NCBI GenBank assembly: GCA_964017195.1
Contig: OZ024887.1
Span: 1,911,881-1,975,880 of the forward strand
Length of the DNA stretch: 64,000 bases
Direction: 5' to 3'
Source: Siderastrea radians
Taxonomy: Eukaryota > Cnidaria > Anthozoa > Scleractinia > Rhizangiidae
Positions 1-8,038 of this stretch are shown piece after piece. The position numbers and the translations under genes were made by a program. The notes beneath the pieces were generated by a model. That model did not search any database, was not told where the DNA came from, and saw only the letters and a program-made list of their open reading frames with translations. Positions within the stretch are counted from its first letter, which is position 1. Every line of letters begins with the position of its first letter.

Positions 1-2
1 GC

Positions 3-494
3 AATATCGATTATAACACTCGTTTTTATCAAGAAATGGTCGAATGCCGATGGAAACGATGTTGGATCGTGGCCATTCTCAAACATATTCATCGTCACGT
101 GCACGATCTAGAACCACCCACTCAACCCGTTTACAGTGAAGAAGTATTACTTCATATGCGTCATATTAATGAGGCCATCAAAGAAGGGTTACGCCATCTG
201 TCTTTGGATTTGGTGTATCAATCGTGGCGCAATCTACTGACCCAATATCACATGGACGTCCCGTGTTGGCAACCTAACGACATCGAATTCATCGTGCACA
301 TCACGAGCCCCGACATCGTGACAGAACAAATTTTAGAAGAAATCGTGTCTTTTCGACACCAATTTAGTACGTTCACCTATGAACTTTTGGGTTTGACACA
401 TGAAGACGTGGATAACATTTTTGGGTGGTCACGTGCAACCTTACGTCAACGTGGATGGGCGGGCATCGACATACCCGATGGACCTGAACGTTGA
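3..494 (+). CDS. Unrecognised viral protein, 5'-truncated by the window edge
   Basis: The frame is open from the first bases of the window to the TGA at 492-494, so the start lies to the left; the first internal ATG is at 36. The visible 160 or so residues are rich in Trp, His and Arg, look mainly helical, and show no motif I can name. Codon use (many GTG, CAA, CCC) and the tight spacing to the next promoter match the viral genes downstream, so I assign it to the same element. It could be the C-terminus of a replication protein, but nothing in the sequence proves that. Confidence 0.6.
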   Translation, partial: NIDYNTRFYQEMVECRWKRCWIVAILKHIHRHVHDLEPPTQPVYSEEVLLHMRHINEAIKEGLRHLSLDLVYQSWRNLLTQYHMDVPCWQPNDIEFIVHITSPDIVTEQILEEIVSFRHQFSTFTYELLGLTHEDVDNIFGWSRATLRQRGWAGIDIPDGPER

Positions 495-523
495 CCCCTA
501 TTTTTTGTCTCCACCAATCCTAG

Positions 524-563
524 CTAAGATCACGTCAACATCACGTCATCATCGCCTATAAAA
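524..563 (+). promoter_or_regulatory. Promoter of the zinc-finger gene: paired TCACGTCA sites and a TATA box
   Basis: Two CRE/bZIP-like motifs (TCACGTCA) lie directly upstream of TATAAAA at 557-563. The ATG at 604 is 47 nt downstream of the TATA box, the spacing seen at other genes of this element. Factor binding is inferred from the motif only. Confidence 0.6.
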
Positions 564-603
564 TAGCGTGTTCTTTTTTCATTCTTTCTCTCTTCAATTC
601 ACC

Positions 604-1275
604 ATGGCCACGAAGAGACCTTTGCAACAACTCGAAGAGATGGTCACTGCTTTACCCCCTCCACCCACGGAGAAAAAGTCCAAAAAAGACAAAAAAATCA
701 AAATCAAAAAACCACCCCAAGTGGATCCTTCTTCACCACCACCAGTACCGTCAACACCTGCAACGACCACATTGTCACCACCACCAGTACCGCCGCCGCC
801 ACCACCACCACTCATCAATATGGATGACTTATTCAATGGTGACAATATTCTCAATTTGTTAAATCCGCCTGCTGCTAGTTATCAAGTACAACTACCGCCT
901 ATGGAACAAGCTTGTCAATCCGTTGTCTGTCCTATGCATCAAACAGACCTAATTTGCTTTCAAGCCCAAACCACAGGAGACACTTACATCAAATGCCAAG
1001 AAAAGAAATGTGGCCTCTTTTGTCATCAAGATCAAATCGCCACTTATCTCAAGATCATTAATGAAAAACTCCATCCTGATTATCTCAAAAGAACCCTGGT
1101 GTGTGACTGTGAAGAACCCGTGCTCCTACGAATCAGCCGATCCCAAGCCAATCCCAACCGCCCTTATTTCACATGCAAAGAAACACCCGAGGATCGATGT
1201 CCTTTCTTTCAATGGGCCGACAAACCCTTGAAACCCAAGAACCGAAAAAAACAAAGACAAGACACGACCAAGTAA
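604..1275 (+). CDS. GRF-type zinc-finger protein of the viral element
   Basis: This 223-residue protein starts at an ATG in a good initiation context (CACCATGG); an upstream in-frame GTG is ignored. Residues 25-40 are lysine-rich and 45-70 are a proline tract. A Cys/His cluster (about residues 104-141) is followed by a clear GRF finger at about 167-206: CxC, then NPNRPYFTC, then CPFFQWAD, with Cys at 167, 169, 191 and 199. GRF fingers bind single-stranded nucleic acid in topoisomerase III, APE2 and NEIL3-type proteins. A role in viral DNA replication, repair or transcription is therefore likely but inferred. The first cluster may be a degenerate second finger. Confidence 0.72.
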   Translation: MATKRPLQQLEEMVTALPPPPTEKKSKKDKKIKIKKPPQVDPSSPPPVPSTPATTTLSPPPVPPPPPPPLINMDDLFNGDNILNLLNPPAASYQVQLPPMEQACQSVVCPMHQTDLICFQAQTTGDTYIKCQEKKCGLFCHQDQIATYLKIINEKLHPDYLKRTLVCDCEEPVLLRISRSQANPNRPYFTCKETPEDRCPFFQWADKPLKPKNRKKQRQDTTK

Positions 1276-1423
1276 AGACACACGAACTGTTTTTAATGAA
1301 CAATGATTATGATACATGATAAAAACAAATGAAAAAGCAGGTCCGGAAAAAAGAGCATGATCGACCGGGGCGCCGGTAAAATGAAATACACGCGCTCTTT
1401 TGACTTTTTTGACTTGTGAAATC

Positions 1424-1430
1424 TATAAAA
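1424..1430 (+). promoter_or_regulatory. TATA box
   Basis: TATAAAA lies 46 nt upstream of the ATG at 1470, in the 194-nt gap after the zinc-finger gene. Confidence 0.6.
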
Positions 1431-1469
1431 GGCTGATGTTGTAAGAATAAAATTTTTATTAGTGTAACC

Positions 1470-1841
1470 ATGGAGTCTGTGTGGTTGTGTTATGCGTGGG
1501 AGGGTTTGTTGTCCCTGGTGCAATGGCAATGCCATCAAGCCCTTTGCCAAGTGTTATATGACTACCAACCAGGTGAAAAAGTACCCATTCCCCCATGTCC
1601 CGAGGACACGCCTCCTCTTCAAGTCTTTGAAGAAACCCATGTGGACCGTAACTTGTATCGATGGGTAGTGTTTGTGTTATGGTTAAAAGCCCACCCCAAA
1701 GCGTGGCAATGTTATCGAATCATTCAAAAGGCGCATCCCAACACCATCCCTCCCATACCGACCTTGTTGGATGAGTGTCAGAAAGTATGGCGCCTCGAAA
1801 GACCAAACGAACCAAACTCGATGTCTCGCAATCATGGTTGA
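1470..1841 (+). CDS. Small Trp/Cys-rich viral protein of unknown function
   Basis: This 123-residue protein starts at an ATG 46 nt after a TATA box. Its core has a helical segment with Trp, His and Cys, a proline-rich turn, and then a hydrophobic stretch RWVVFVLWL. A minus-strand gene of the same element (13400-13618) has a comparable layout ending RWIVFMVWL, so the two look like distant paralogues. The 3' end overlaps the integrase gene by 55 nt in another frame. I do not recognise the family, and the hydrophobic stretch is too short to call a membrane segment with confidence. Confidence 0.65.
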   Translation: MESVWLCYAWEGLLSLVQWQCHQALCQVLYDYQPGEKVPIPPCPEDTPPLQVFEETHVDRNLYRWVVFVLWLKAHPKAWQCYRIIQKAHPNTIPPIPTLLDECQKVWRLERPNEPNSMSRNHG

Positions 1842-2935
1842 CCCGTTACCACGATCCTAGAGCCCCCGGCAGTTTAGGAGGCGTGCAACGGTTTGCCAAG
1901 GCCCATCACCTCCCCTTGAAAAAAGCCCAACGCGTCTTGGAACGGGATTTGGCCTACACGTTGCATAAACCTCGACGTCGTCGTTTTCCAACCTTGCCCG
2001 TGATCGTGGGTGGCTTGGATGATCAATGGGTTGCGGATTTGGTGGAAGTACAACCCTTGGCCAAGTATAATCGTGGCATTCGGTATTTACTGACGGTGTT
2101 GGATGTGTTGTCCAAATACGCGTGGGTGCAACCGTTGAAAGCCAAAACGGGGGTAGCCTTGGTCCATGCCTTTGACAAGATTTTGAAACAAGGAGGTCGA
2201 CGTCCCAATCGATTGCAAACGGATAGAGGGAAGGAATTTTACAATCGCACGTTTCAACGTTGGCTCGAGGAGCAAGGAATCCAGCATTTTTCTACCCAAG
2301 GGGATGCCAAAGCGAGTGTGGTGGAACGATTTAACCGGACCTTGAAAGAACGTTTGTACCGCTATTTCACCGCCGCCAACACGTTGAAATTTGACAATGT
2401 GTTACCCAAGTTGGTCCAAGGCTACAATGCCACACGTCATCGAAGTATTGGCATGGCCCCTCAAGACGTGACGTGGGAAAACGATGAAGCCGTGTGGAAA
2501 CGCCTGTACGAGAAACGTTTGAAAGGAAAACGCTCGCAACCCAAATTCAAAGTAGGGGATCGTGTGCGTCTCAACAAGATTCATCGTACGTTTGAAAAAG
2601 GGTATTTACCCGGTTGGACCGAAGAAGTGTTTGTCGTGCATCGTGTGGTGCCGGGTCCTGTGCCCACCTACAAGATTCGAGAATGGGATGACATGCCCGT
2701 CGATGGCACGTTTTACGACGCCGATTTACAAAAAGTGCACGTGTCCGATGTGTTTCGTATCGAAAAGGTACTTAAGCGTAAAAAAGATCGCCTGTTGGTC
2801 AAGTGGAAAGGGTGGCCGGACAAGTACAACAGTTGGATTGCTAGGGGAGACGTGACCTCCCTCCGACCGCCCAAGCAAAAGAAAGAGACAAAACCCCCCA
2901 AGAACAACAAAGAGACAAGACGCCGACGCGACTAG
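1787..2935 (+). CDS. Retrovirus-type (rve) integrase with C-terminal chromodomain
   Basis: From the ATG at 1787 the protein has 382 residues; a frame-extending GTG at 1775 is less likely. The DDE core is clear: Asp in VADLVEV (about 84), Asp in LQTDRG (about 146) and Glu in VVERFNRTL (about 180). A basic linker leads to a chromodomain near residues 325-370, with the aromatic signature VKWKGWPDKYNSW. Integrases of this kind insert Maverick/Polinton and adintovirus genomes into host chromosomes; the chromodomain may bias insertion toward methylated-histone chromatin, which is inference. The gene is intact and lies 6 nt before the next gene. Confidence 0.93.
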   Translation: MAPRKTKRTKLDVSQSWLTRYHDPRAPGSLGGVQRFAKAHHLPLKKAQRVLERDLAYTLHKPRRRRFPTLPVIVGGLDDQWVADLVEVQPLAKYNRGIRYLLTVLDVLSKYAWVQPLKAKTGVALVHAFDKILKQGGRRPNRLQTDRGKEFYNRTFQRWLEEQGIQHFSTQGDAKASVVERFNRTLKERLYRYFTAANTLKFDNVLPKLVQGYNATRHRSIGMAPQDVTWENDEAVWKRLYEKRLKGKRSQPKFKVGDRVRLNKIHRTFEKGYLPGWTEEVFVVHRVVPGPVPTYKIREWDDMPVDGTFYDADLQKVHVSDVFRIEKVLKRKKDRLLVKWKGWPDKYNSWIARGDVTSLRPPKQKKETKPPKNNKETRRRRD

Positions 2936-2941
2936 ACAGGC

Positions 2942-3982
2942 ATGACGTTCGTCCCCCACACCTCGTTTTACGTGACGTTGATGAGTCATGCGAGTACCAA
3001 GGAGTTTCCTGAGAACAAACCCCATCAGTTCAGAAACCGGTTGCCCAAACCCATTCGATTTATGGGCAAAGGATGGATGGTGGGCATGGTGAGTTTGTCC
3101 TTACCTTCCATTCCTACTGTGGGGGAAGATTTTGTCGGCAACGCCGAGCCTCTGCTGTACGTACGATGGCACGAACGGGTGTATGACAAAGACGATCAAG
3201 GGGACGACGTGTGGTTCCATGAACGGCGCGAACTCACCCTAAGGGGTCAAGATATGAAAAAGGAGATGGCCTCGTCGCCGACGGGATGGCACTTTTTTCA
3301 TCAAGTGGTGTACCGTTACCAGCAAGAACGTGCTAAACGAACGCAACCCAAAAACAAATGGACAGAGAACGATGGCCTCAAATTGTACCCGACCTTTGAA
3401 TGGACCTTGGCAGGGGATTTGTTGTTGAATACCAAGCAAGTGGATTACAAACGACAAGTGGCACACGTGTCATGGGGCAAAAGCTTGGCCCTGAAAATGG
3501 GATGGCTCGAACAAGTGTCTCCCGGGACTTATCGATTGGGCCCGAATCTCTTGCCAGAATTTCAAGGCATGTCCACCATTCCCACCCCGACGGATGTCCG
3601 CGATACCGGCAACAAGCCCATCTTTTGGAAAGTGGAGGGGGAGTATGTGAAGTTGAGTCTATCGTGCCCTTGGCGTTTTGTGAATGTGAACGACAAATTT
3701 CGTCTCTCGTCGGAATTTCCCTCGGTGCGTCCTTTGCACGTGTATTGCAATGTGGGCACCAGTAGCATGGTGGGTGGTCGCATCACGGATCTCTTACGAG
3801 AAATCAAGTACCATCCCCAAGAAACCACGCACTTTGAACCTCGCCATATTCAATATGTCCCGGTACGCAATGAAGTGGTGGAAATCGTGGAAACCCAGAT
3901 GGCCGAAACCAATGGGGATCTGGTCCAATTTGGCGAAGGACATACCATCCTAACCCTGCACTTTAAAAGGGAGGTGGTGTGA
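2942..3982 (+). CDS. Penton/minor-capsid-like protein, copy 1
   Basis: This 346-residue protein belongs to a family found next to the F54H12.2-like capsid protein in many invertebrate genomes. Family hallmarks visible here are the N-terminal SFYVTL motif, a Trp-x-Val-Gly strand near residue 45, an LSLSCPWRF motif, LHVYCNV, and a C-terminal strand ending TILTLHF. The downstream gene and the minus-strand gene at 12279-13331 share these landmarks and nearly the same length. Given the gene set, a vertex (penton) or other minor capsid role is likely, but I infer it from context. The gene starts 6 nt after the integrase stop. Confidence 0.75.
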   Translation: MTFVPHTSFYVTLMSHASTKEFPENKPHQFRNRLPKPIRFMGKGWMVGMVSLSLPSIPTVGEDFVGNAEPLLYVRWHERVYDKDDQGDDVWFHERRELTLRGQDMKKEMASSPTGWHFFHQVVYRYQQERAKRTQPKNKWTENDGLKLYPTFEWTLAGDLLLNTKQVDYKRQVAHVSWGKSLALKMGWLEQVSPGTYRLGPNLLPEFQGMSTIPTPTDVRDTGNKPIFWKVEGEYVKLSLSCPWRFVNVNDKFRLSSEFPSVRPLHVYCNVGTSSMVGGRITDLLREIKYHPQETTHFEPRHIQYVPVRNEVVEIVETQMAETNGDLVQFGEGHTILTLHFKREVV

Positions 3983-4004
3983 AGAAAGAAAGAAAGAAGA
4001 CAGG

Positions 4005-5054
4005 ATGTCGTTCTACGTGACATTACCCAGTCATGCCAACCGACATGAATTTCCCAACAACCAAGCCAATGCGTTCAAGATTCGTTTACCGCAACCGTTA
4101 CGGTTACCCGGGGGTGGATGGCAAGTGGGGTTGAGTGCCATTTCCTTACCGGATACGCACGTCAATTTGTACGACTTGGTGCAAAAAGATGGGTACATCA
4201 TGTCAACGTCCTGGGACCAAACCTATCCCAAACCGGGTGGAAAAGACGGGGAAATGCAAGATCGAACAGACACGGCTCAGACCCTCATCAATGACATTCA
4301 ACATTTGGATTGGGTGGTGGATGGGGTGAGTTTCATGAAAGCCACCATAAGCCACTTGGAACAACAACGCAAGGAAACGGCGATTCAAGGCGGCCGTTTT
4401 ACCAACGATCAAGGCAAACACACCTACGTCAAGTTTCGTTGGGAAGGGGACGATCTGATCATCGACAACACCAATGTCTGCCATTGTGGCAACGACACGC
4501 CAGGCCTGGCCATCTACACCAAGTTAGCTGTCAAAATGGGATGGTTACGTAAAATTAGCAGTGGGTTGATTTTGGGACCTAACTTACAGCAAGAATTCAT
4601 GGGCGATCAAATCCCCAACATGAAACAACCCGTTGACAACGATTGGAACGATTTGAACGACGATCAGCACAACCCGGTCTTTTGGACGGTGCGTTCTTTT
4701 TTACCGGATCATTTACAATTGAGTATGAGTTGTAGTTGGCGTTTCACCAACTTGAATGTGGCGTTTCGTTCGGTGGTGGGCGACCCCTCGCGATCGTTGC
4801 ACGTGTACTCGGACGTGGCAGGCAGTATGATGGTCGGCAATCGCGTGACCGATTTGTTGCGTGAAATCCATTACAAGCGGGAAGGCAGAGGCACCATGTA
4901 CTTTGAACCGTTGCACATTCATTACCTACCGCTTCGCAATGAAGTGGTGGAAATCATTCAAATGCAAGTCACCGAAACGTCTGGCACCGAGGATAAGTTG
5001 GTCAAGTTTGGAAAAGGCAACACCCTGGTCACCTTGCACTTCAAAAAGGCATAA
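4005..5054 (+). CDS. Penton/minor-capsid-like protein, copy 2
   Basis: This 349-residue paralogue of the preceding gene is separated from it by a 22-nt purine-rich spacer. Shared landmarks run the whole length: MSFYVTL at the start, WQVGL, LKMGWL/VKMGWL-type segments in the middle, LSMSCSWRF, LHVYSDV, a conserved (T/N)RVTDLLREI block, and NTLVTLHF at the end. The tandem arrangement suggests gene duplication inside the virus. Function as a capsid vertex component is inferred, as for copy 1. Confidence 0.75.
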   Translation: MSFYVTLPSHANRHEFPNNQANAFKIRLPQPLRLPGGGWQVGLSAISLPDTHVNLYDLVQKDGYIMSTSWDQTYPKPGGKDGEMQDRTDTAQTLINDIQHLDWVVDGVSFMKATISHLEQQRKETAIQGGRFTNDQGKHTYVKFRWEGDDLIIDNTNVCHCGNDTPGLAIYTKLAVKMGWLRKISSGLILGPNLQQEFMGDQIPNMKQPVDNDWNDLNDDQHNPVFWTVRSFLPDHLQLSMSCSWRFTNLNVAFRSVVGDPSRSLHVYSDVAGSMMVGNRVTDLLREIHYKREGRGTMYFEPLHIHYLPLRNEVVEIIQMQVTETSGTEDKLVKFGKGNTLVTLHFKKA

Positions 5055-5087
5055 AAAGAAAAGGGAAAAGGGGATAGTCCGTCAAAG

Positions 5088-5282
5088 ATGCCAAAGACAA
5101 GAGCACGTCGAAGACGACCAAGAAGGCAACGAGGCGGTCTCTTGCCGCTCGCTGCTCTCGTGCCAGCCTTGATGGCGGTGGGGAAAGCCGCCGCGTTGGG
5201 AGCGGTGGGTGGTGCGGCGGGTTACGGCGGCAAAAAAGCCATGGAAGCAGCGACCACTCGGAAGAAAAAGAAAGGCCGATGA
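5088..5282 (+). CDS. Adenovirus pX-like small basic core protein
   Basis: This 64-residue protein has an Arg-rich N-terminus, the motif RQRGGLLPL at about residues 13-21, a hydrophobic Ala/Gly-rich helix to about residue 45, and a Lys-rich tail. The order basic region, RGG, hydrophobic Leu/Pro/Ala helix is the layout of adenovirus pX (mu) and of X-domain proteins described in adintoviruses. It probably packs DNA in the virion, and the RGG junction could be a maturation-protease site, although that is inferred. The gene starts 33 nt after the penton-like copy 2 stop. Confidence 0.72.
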   Translation: MPKTRARRRRPRRQRGGLLPLAALVPALMAVGKAAALGAVGGAAGYGGKKAMEAATTRKKKKGR

Positions 5283-5285
5283 CGG

Positions 5286-5293
5286 TATAAAAA
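5286..5293 (+). promoter_or_regulatory. TATA box
   Basis: TATAAAAA lies 61 nt upstream of the ATG at 5347, immediately after the stop codon of the pX-like gene. Confidence 0.55.
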
Positions 5294-5346
5294 GACAAAA
5301 GGATCACGGGAAGCACAGACATTGGTGAAGAGCAAAGAAGACAACC

Positions 5347-5673
5347 ATGCGTGGGGGAAGTTTGACACGATTTCGGACGGACGAGTGGTATGATCAACAC
5401 GGCAACGGGTTGATGAGGGAGGTCATGCGTGGGGGTCTCCAAGGCCTTAAAAGGACTCGAAACCCCTTGAAACTGCCTAGTAATACCGTGCGTGGTTTAA
5501 AAGCCGGGTTATCACGCGGTGTCAAACGCAAAGCCGAAGACGTCATTAAAAAGGAAATCACCAAACAAGCCAAGAAAGCGTTGAATCAGAAGAACGTGAA
5601 AGACGCCGTGCGTGTGGCCAGTGCCTTGTTTCCCAAACAAGTCAAACGAGCGCGAGATATTTTTGGAGTGTGA
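5347..5673 (+). CDS. Basic virion core-type protein with two MRGG motifs
   Basis: This 108-residue protein begins MRGGSL and repeats MRGG at about residues 27-30, each followed by a hydrophobic residue. Both fit the loose adenain cleavage rule (M/I/L)xGG. The rest is Lys/Arg-rich and helical. It resembles adenovirus-type core precursors in composition and position between the pX-like gene and the major capsid gene, but I cannot name an orthologue. A TATA box lies 61 nt upstream. The end overlaps the next reading frame. Confidence 0.62.
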   Translation: MRGGSLTRFRTDEWYDQHGNGLMREVMRGGLQGLKRTRNPLKLPSNTVRGLKAGLSRGVKRKAEDVIKKEITKQAKKALNQKNVKDAVRVASALFPKQVKRARDIFGV

Positions 5674-5896
5674 ATTGGAACCCGTGCCTTCACGACCTCG
5701 ACGGATTCGTAGTGATCGAGGTTTGTCTCAATGGGGAGGTGCTTTTTGGAAACTCGTGCGACGACAACGTGGTGGCTGGTTGAGTCCCGAGGTGATGAGA
5801 GTGCCTGGGTTTGATTTGAGACAACGCTTAGCACGACGCTATAAAAACCTTTCACGACGACGGGGTGCCACCACTCGACGACGACGACGACGTTAA
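5612..5896 (+). CDS. Arg-rich RGG protein lacking a usable ATG
   Basis: The frame is open from a GTG at 5612 to the TAA at 5894-5896, overlapping the end of the previous gene. Its only in-frame ATG (about 5795) lies after the conserved element, so it cannot be the main start. The part beyond 5673 carries RRQRGGWLSPE and an Arg-only C-terminus, the same RRQxGG signature found in the pX-like and other core genes. Translation may begin at a near-cognate codon, by frameshift from the upstream gene, or after splicing; the sequence does not decide. The TATA box for the next gene lies inside it. Confidence 0.5.
   Translation: MWPVPCFPNKSNEREIFLECELEPVPSRPRRIRSDRGLSQWGGAFWKLVRRQRGGWLSPEVMRVPGFDLRQRLARRYKNLSRRRGATTRRRRRR
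5840..5847 (+). promoter_or_regulatory. TATA box of the major capsid gene
   Basis: TATAAAAA lies inside the 3' part of the preceding reading frame, 59 nt upstream of the capsid ATG at 5899. Confidence 0.55.
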
Positions 5897-5898
5897 CC

Positions 5899-7326
5899 AT
5901 GCCGAATGTGATGTCACGCGTGGTACCCCCTACCTCCTCTGAAGGGGCCGCCCCTGCTCACCCGCGTTCCGAAGGGACCGTGAATCCGGCGTTACGGATT
6001 TTCAAGGTGCCGCCGACCGACATTAGCATCAATGCCTATCGCATGGTCACCATCCAACCCACCACCATGGGCATCAATCCCATGGAATTCATTGTGCCAG
6101 GGTTGGACGATTTTGTGGATTTGGGACGCAGTTACTTTACCATGGAATTGAGATTGCAGAAGAGTACGAACGATAACTTGGTGGCCAATCAGAAATTGTG
6201 GCCCGTCAACAATCTGGCCCATTCCATCATCAAACAAATTGACTTGCAGTTGAATGGCACGTTGATCAGTCCTCAATCCGACACCTATCATTACAAAGCC
6301 TACCTAGAAACCTTGCTGAATTATGACCGAGAAGATGGCAAGACCGTGCTAGGACCCCAAGGCTGGTTCAATCAAGTGGATTCCCCACCCCAATGGACCG
6401 CCACCAACACAGACTATGGCACACCTGATGCCGCCTATAACGCTCTCAGTGCCAATCACAAAGGAGCCTTGGCCGCCATGGTAGCCGAAACCGCCAAGTA
6501 TGCTGGAGGTGTTACCCACAGTCTGGTGTTTACCCCGCACCTGGAAGTGTTTCACACTGGCAAACTGTTGGTGCCAGGGATAGAAATCAAGATGAAATTT
6601 CATTTCAATGGCCCGAACCTCTTTTTGAATGGAGTGGCTCTGGCTGGCCGCTTGATGGAAGGCGATGTCAAACTACGGTTTCATCTCTGTCAACTGCGTT
6701 TGAATGACGCCATCTACAGGAGTTTGTCTGAAAAAAGACACAATGAAGGGGCCATCGCTACCTACCCCACCGTCCGCAGTGAAATCCGGACCTTTAGCAT
6801 GCAAGGCAACCTGGTCCGCTTTGATATCCCCAACCTGTTTCAAAACAGAGTGCCTGACCGATTGATTGTGGGGTTAGTGGACAGCCGCGCCTTCAATGGT
6901 GATGTGACCCGAGATCCCTTCTGTTTCCAGAAATTTGGGCTGACCTCCATTAAACAGATTGTCAAAGGAGAAGAATACCCTTATGAAACCCTGCAGTTGG
7001 TGAACGACAATGGCACCCGAGATAATCTAGGGTACTTCCGTTTTCTGCAAGCCAGTGGCGCCTGGTGTAAAAAGAAAGGCAATATGGTAGAACTGCTCGA
7101 TTGGGGCCAAGCTAAAAATTGTACCTTGTACATGTTTGACAATGTAGCCAATGGATGTGCCGACAGTCAAACCCTCAACCCCAAGCAAAGTGGAGATTTA
7201 CAACTCAGCTTGGAATTTGGAGCCGCGCCCAATACCAATATAACCGTGCTCGTGTATGGTGAATTTGAGAACTTGCTGGAGATTGACCGCAACGGAGCTG
7301 TGTTGTATAACATTTACCAGCACTAA
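5899..7326 (+). CDS. Major capsid protein (F54H12.2-like double jelly-roll)
   Basis: This 475-residue protein belongs to the family annotated in invertebrate genomes as F54H12.2-like, understood as the hexon-type major capsid protein of Maverick/Polinton and adintoviruses. Typical pieces seen here are an N-terminal segment with IQPT, the FIVPGLDDFVDLGRSYF block, DLQLNGTLISPQSDTYHYKAYLETLLNYDREDGKT-type sequence, a central FHFNGP strand, and a C-terminal VYGEFEN strand. It is full length and intact. Capsids of this family assemble as pseudo-hexagonal trimers with penton vertices, which fits the neighbouring penton-like genes and the protease and ATPase genes immediately downstream. Confidence 0.9.
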   Translation: MPNVMSRVVPPTSSEGAAPAHPRSEGTVNPALRIFKVPPTDISINAYRMVTIQPTTMGINPMEFIVPGLDDFVDLGRSYFTMELRLQKSTNDNLVANQKLWPVNNLAHSIIKQIDLQLNGTLISPQSDTYHYKAYLETLLNYDREDGKTVLGPQGWFNQVDSPPQWTATNTDYGTPDAAYNALSANHKGALAAMVAETAKYAGGVTHSLVFTPHLEVFHTGKLLVPGIEIKMKFHFNGPNLFLNGVALAGRLMEGDVKLRFHLCQLRLNDAIYRSLSEKRHNEGAIATYPTVRSEIRTFSMQGNLVRFDIPNLFQNRVPDRLIVGLVDSRAFNGDVTRDPFCFQKFGLTSIKQIVKGEEYPYETLQLVNDNGTRDNLGYFRFLQASGAWCKKKGNMVELLDWGQAKNCTLYMFDNVANGCADSQTLNPKQSGDLQLSLEFGAAPNTNITVLVYGEFENLLEIDRNGAVLYNIYQH

Positions 7327-7331
7327 AGAAG

Positions 7332-7868
7332 ATGGAACAAGTGGCCTTGAATAATGTGCAGTTGGATTATTTAGCCCGCGACGACCCCCAATTGAAACCT
7401 GTCTTTTACGGGACGGTGGCCTGTGATCGTTTACCCAAGAGTCCTGTCAAGACCCAACCCCAAGGCTACATTGTCAACACCGACCCCCACGATCAACCGG
7501 GACAACATTGGTTAGCGGTATGGACCGATCAGAACGTGTGTGAAGTCCTCGACAGTTATGCCTTGCCGTTGGAAACGTACGTGCAAGCCGCCCCGTTGCG
7601 AGAATGGATTGTCCAACATTGGAAGTACGTGGTGACCAATGGCAAGTCCTTGCAAGCCATCTATAGCAAGAGTTGTGGCGATTATGCCTTGTTGTACTTG
7701 AAAGCCAAAGCCCGTGGACGCACCTTGCAAGACTTTTTAAATGAGTTTTCCGATCATGATTATGTAAGCAATGACCATCAAGCCGGTCAACGCCTCAAAC
7801 AATGGATTGTAGGCCAAGAAGAGAGATGGTACCAAATCTGTTGTAGTCCGTATCATCAATGTTGTTAA
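7332..7868 (+). CDS. Adenain-like cysteine maturation protease
   Basis: This 178-residue protein has the C48/C5-type catalytic set in the expected order: His59 in GQHWLAVW, Asp74 in EVLDSY, Gln108, and Cys115 in SKSCGDYALLYL. Adenovirus adenain and related virion proteases cleave capsid and core precursors after (M/I/L)xGG-type sites. The RGG motifs of several small proteins in this element are plausible substrates. The gene starts 5 nt after the capsid stop. An AATAAA polyadenylation signal overlaps its stop codon at 7868-7873. Confidence 0.9.
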   Translation: MEQVALNNVQLDYLARDDPQLKPVFYGTVACDRLPKSPVKTQPQGYIVNTDPHDQPGQHWLAVWTDQNVCEVLDSYALPLETYVQAAPLREWIVQHWKYVVTNGKSLQAIYSKSCGDYALLYLKAKARGRTLQDFLNEFSDHDYVSNDHQAGQRLKQWIVGQEERWYQICCSPYHQCC

Positions 7869-7909
7869 ATAAAAAGAGTTAAAAAACAGTTGTTTTTGTT
7901 GTGTCCTAT

Positions 7910-7996
7910 CCAAACGTAGCTCAGTCGGTAGAGCCTTGGATCCCCGAAAAAACAGGTGTTGGGGGTCGTGCATGGGTTCGAGTCCCACCGACTCCA
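7910..7996 (+). tRNA. tRNA-like sequence with an unpaired acceptor stem
   Basis: A near-perfect D-arm (TAGCTCAGTCGGTAGAGC) and T-arm (GGGTTCGAGTCCC) sit at tRNA spacing, followed by CGACTCC and then A-rich and T-rich DNA. The seven bases before the D-arm do not pair with CGACTCC, and the anticodon region forms a long GATCCCC/GGGGGTC stem with a 15-nt loop. It is therefore either a degenerate tRNA or a tRNA mimic. The A and B boxes could still drive Pol III. It lies between the protease and ATPase genes. Confidence 0.5.
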
Positions 7997-8002
7997 TAAA
8001 AA
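7996..8002 (+). promoter_or_regulatory. TATA-like box of the ATPase gene
   Basis: ATAAAAA lies directly after the tRNA-like sequence and 43 nt upstream of the ATPase ATG at 8039. Confidence 0.45.
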
Positions 8003-8038
8003 GGTGCCTTTTTTTTTGTCAGGGTCTTAGTCCTCATC

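Noticed and set aside
594..854. Glycine-rich minus-strand frame
   Set aside because: It is the antisense of the proline-rich tract of the GRF-finger gene.
5586..5900. Valine-rich minus-strand frame
   Set aside because: It arises from the complement of CGA/ACG arginine codons in the core genes.
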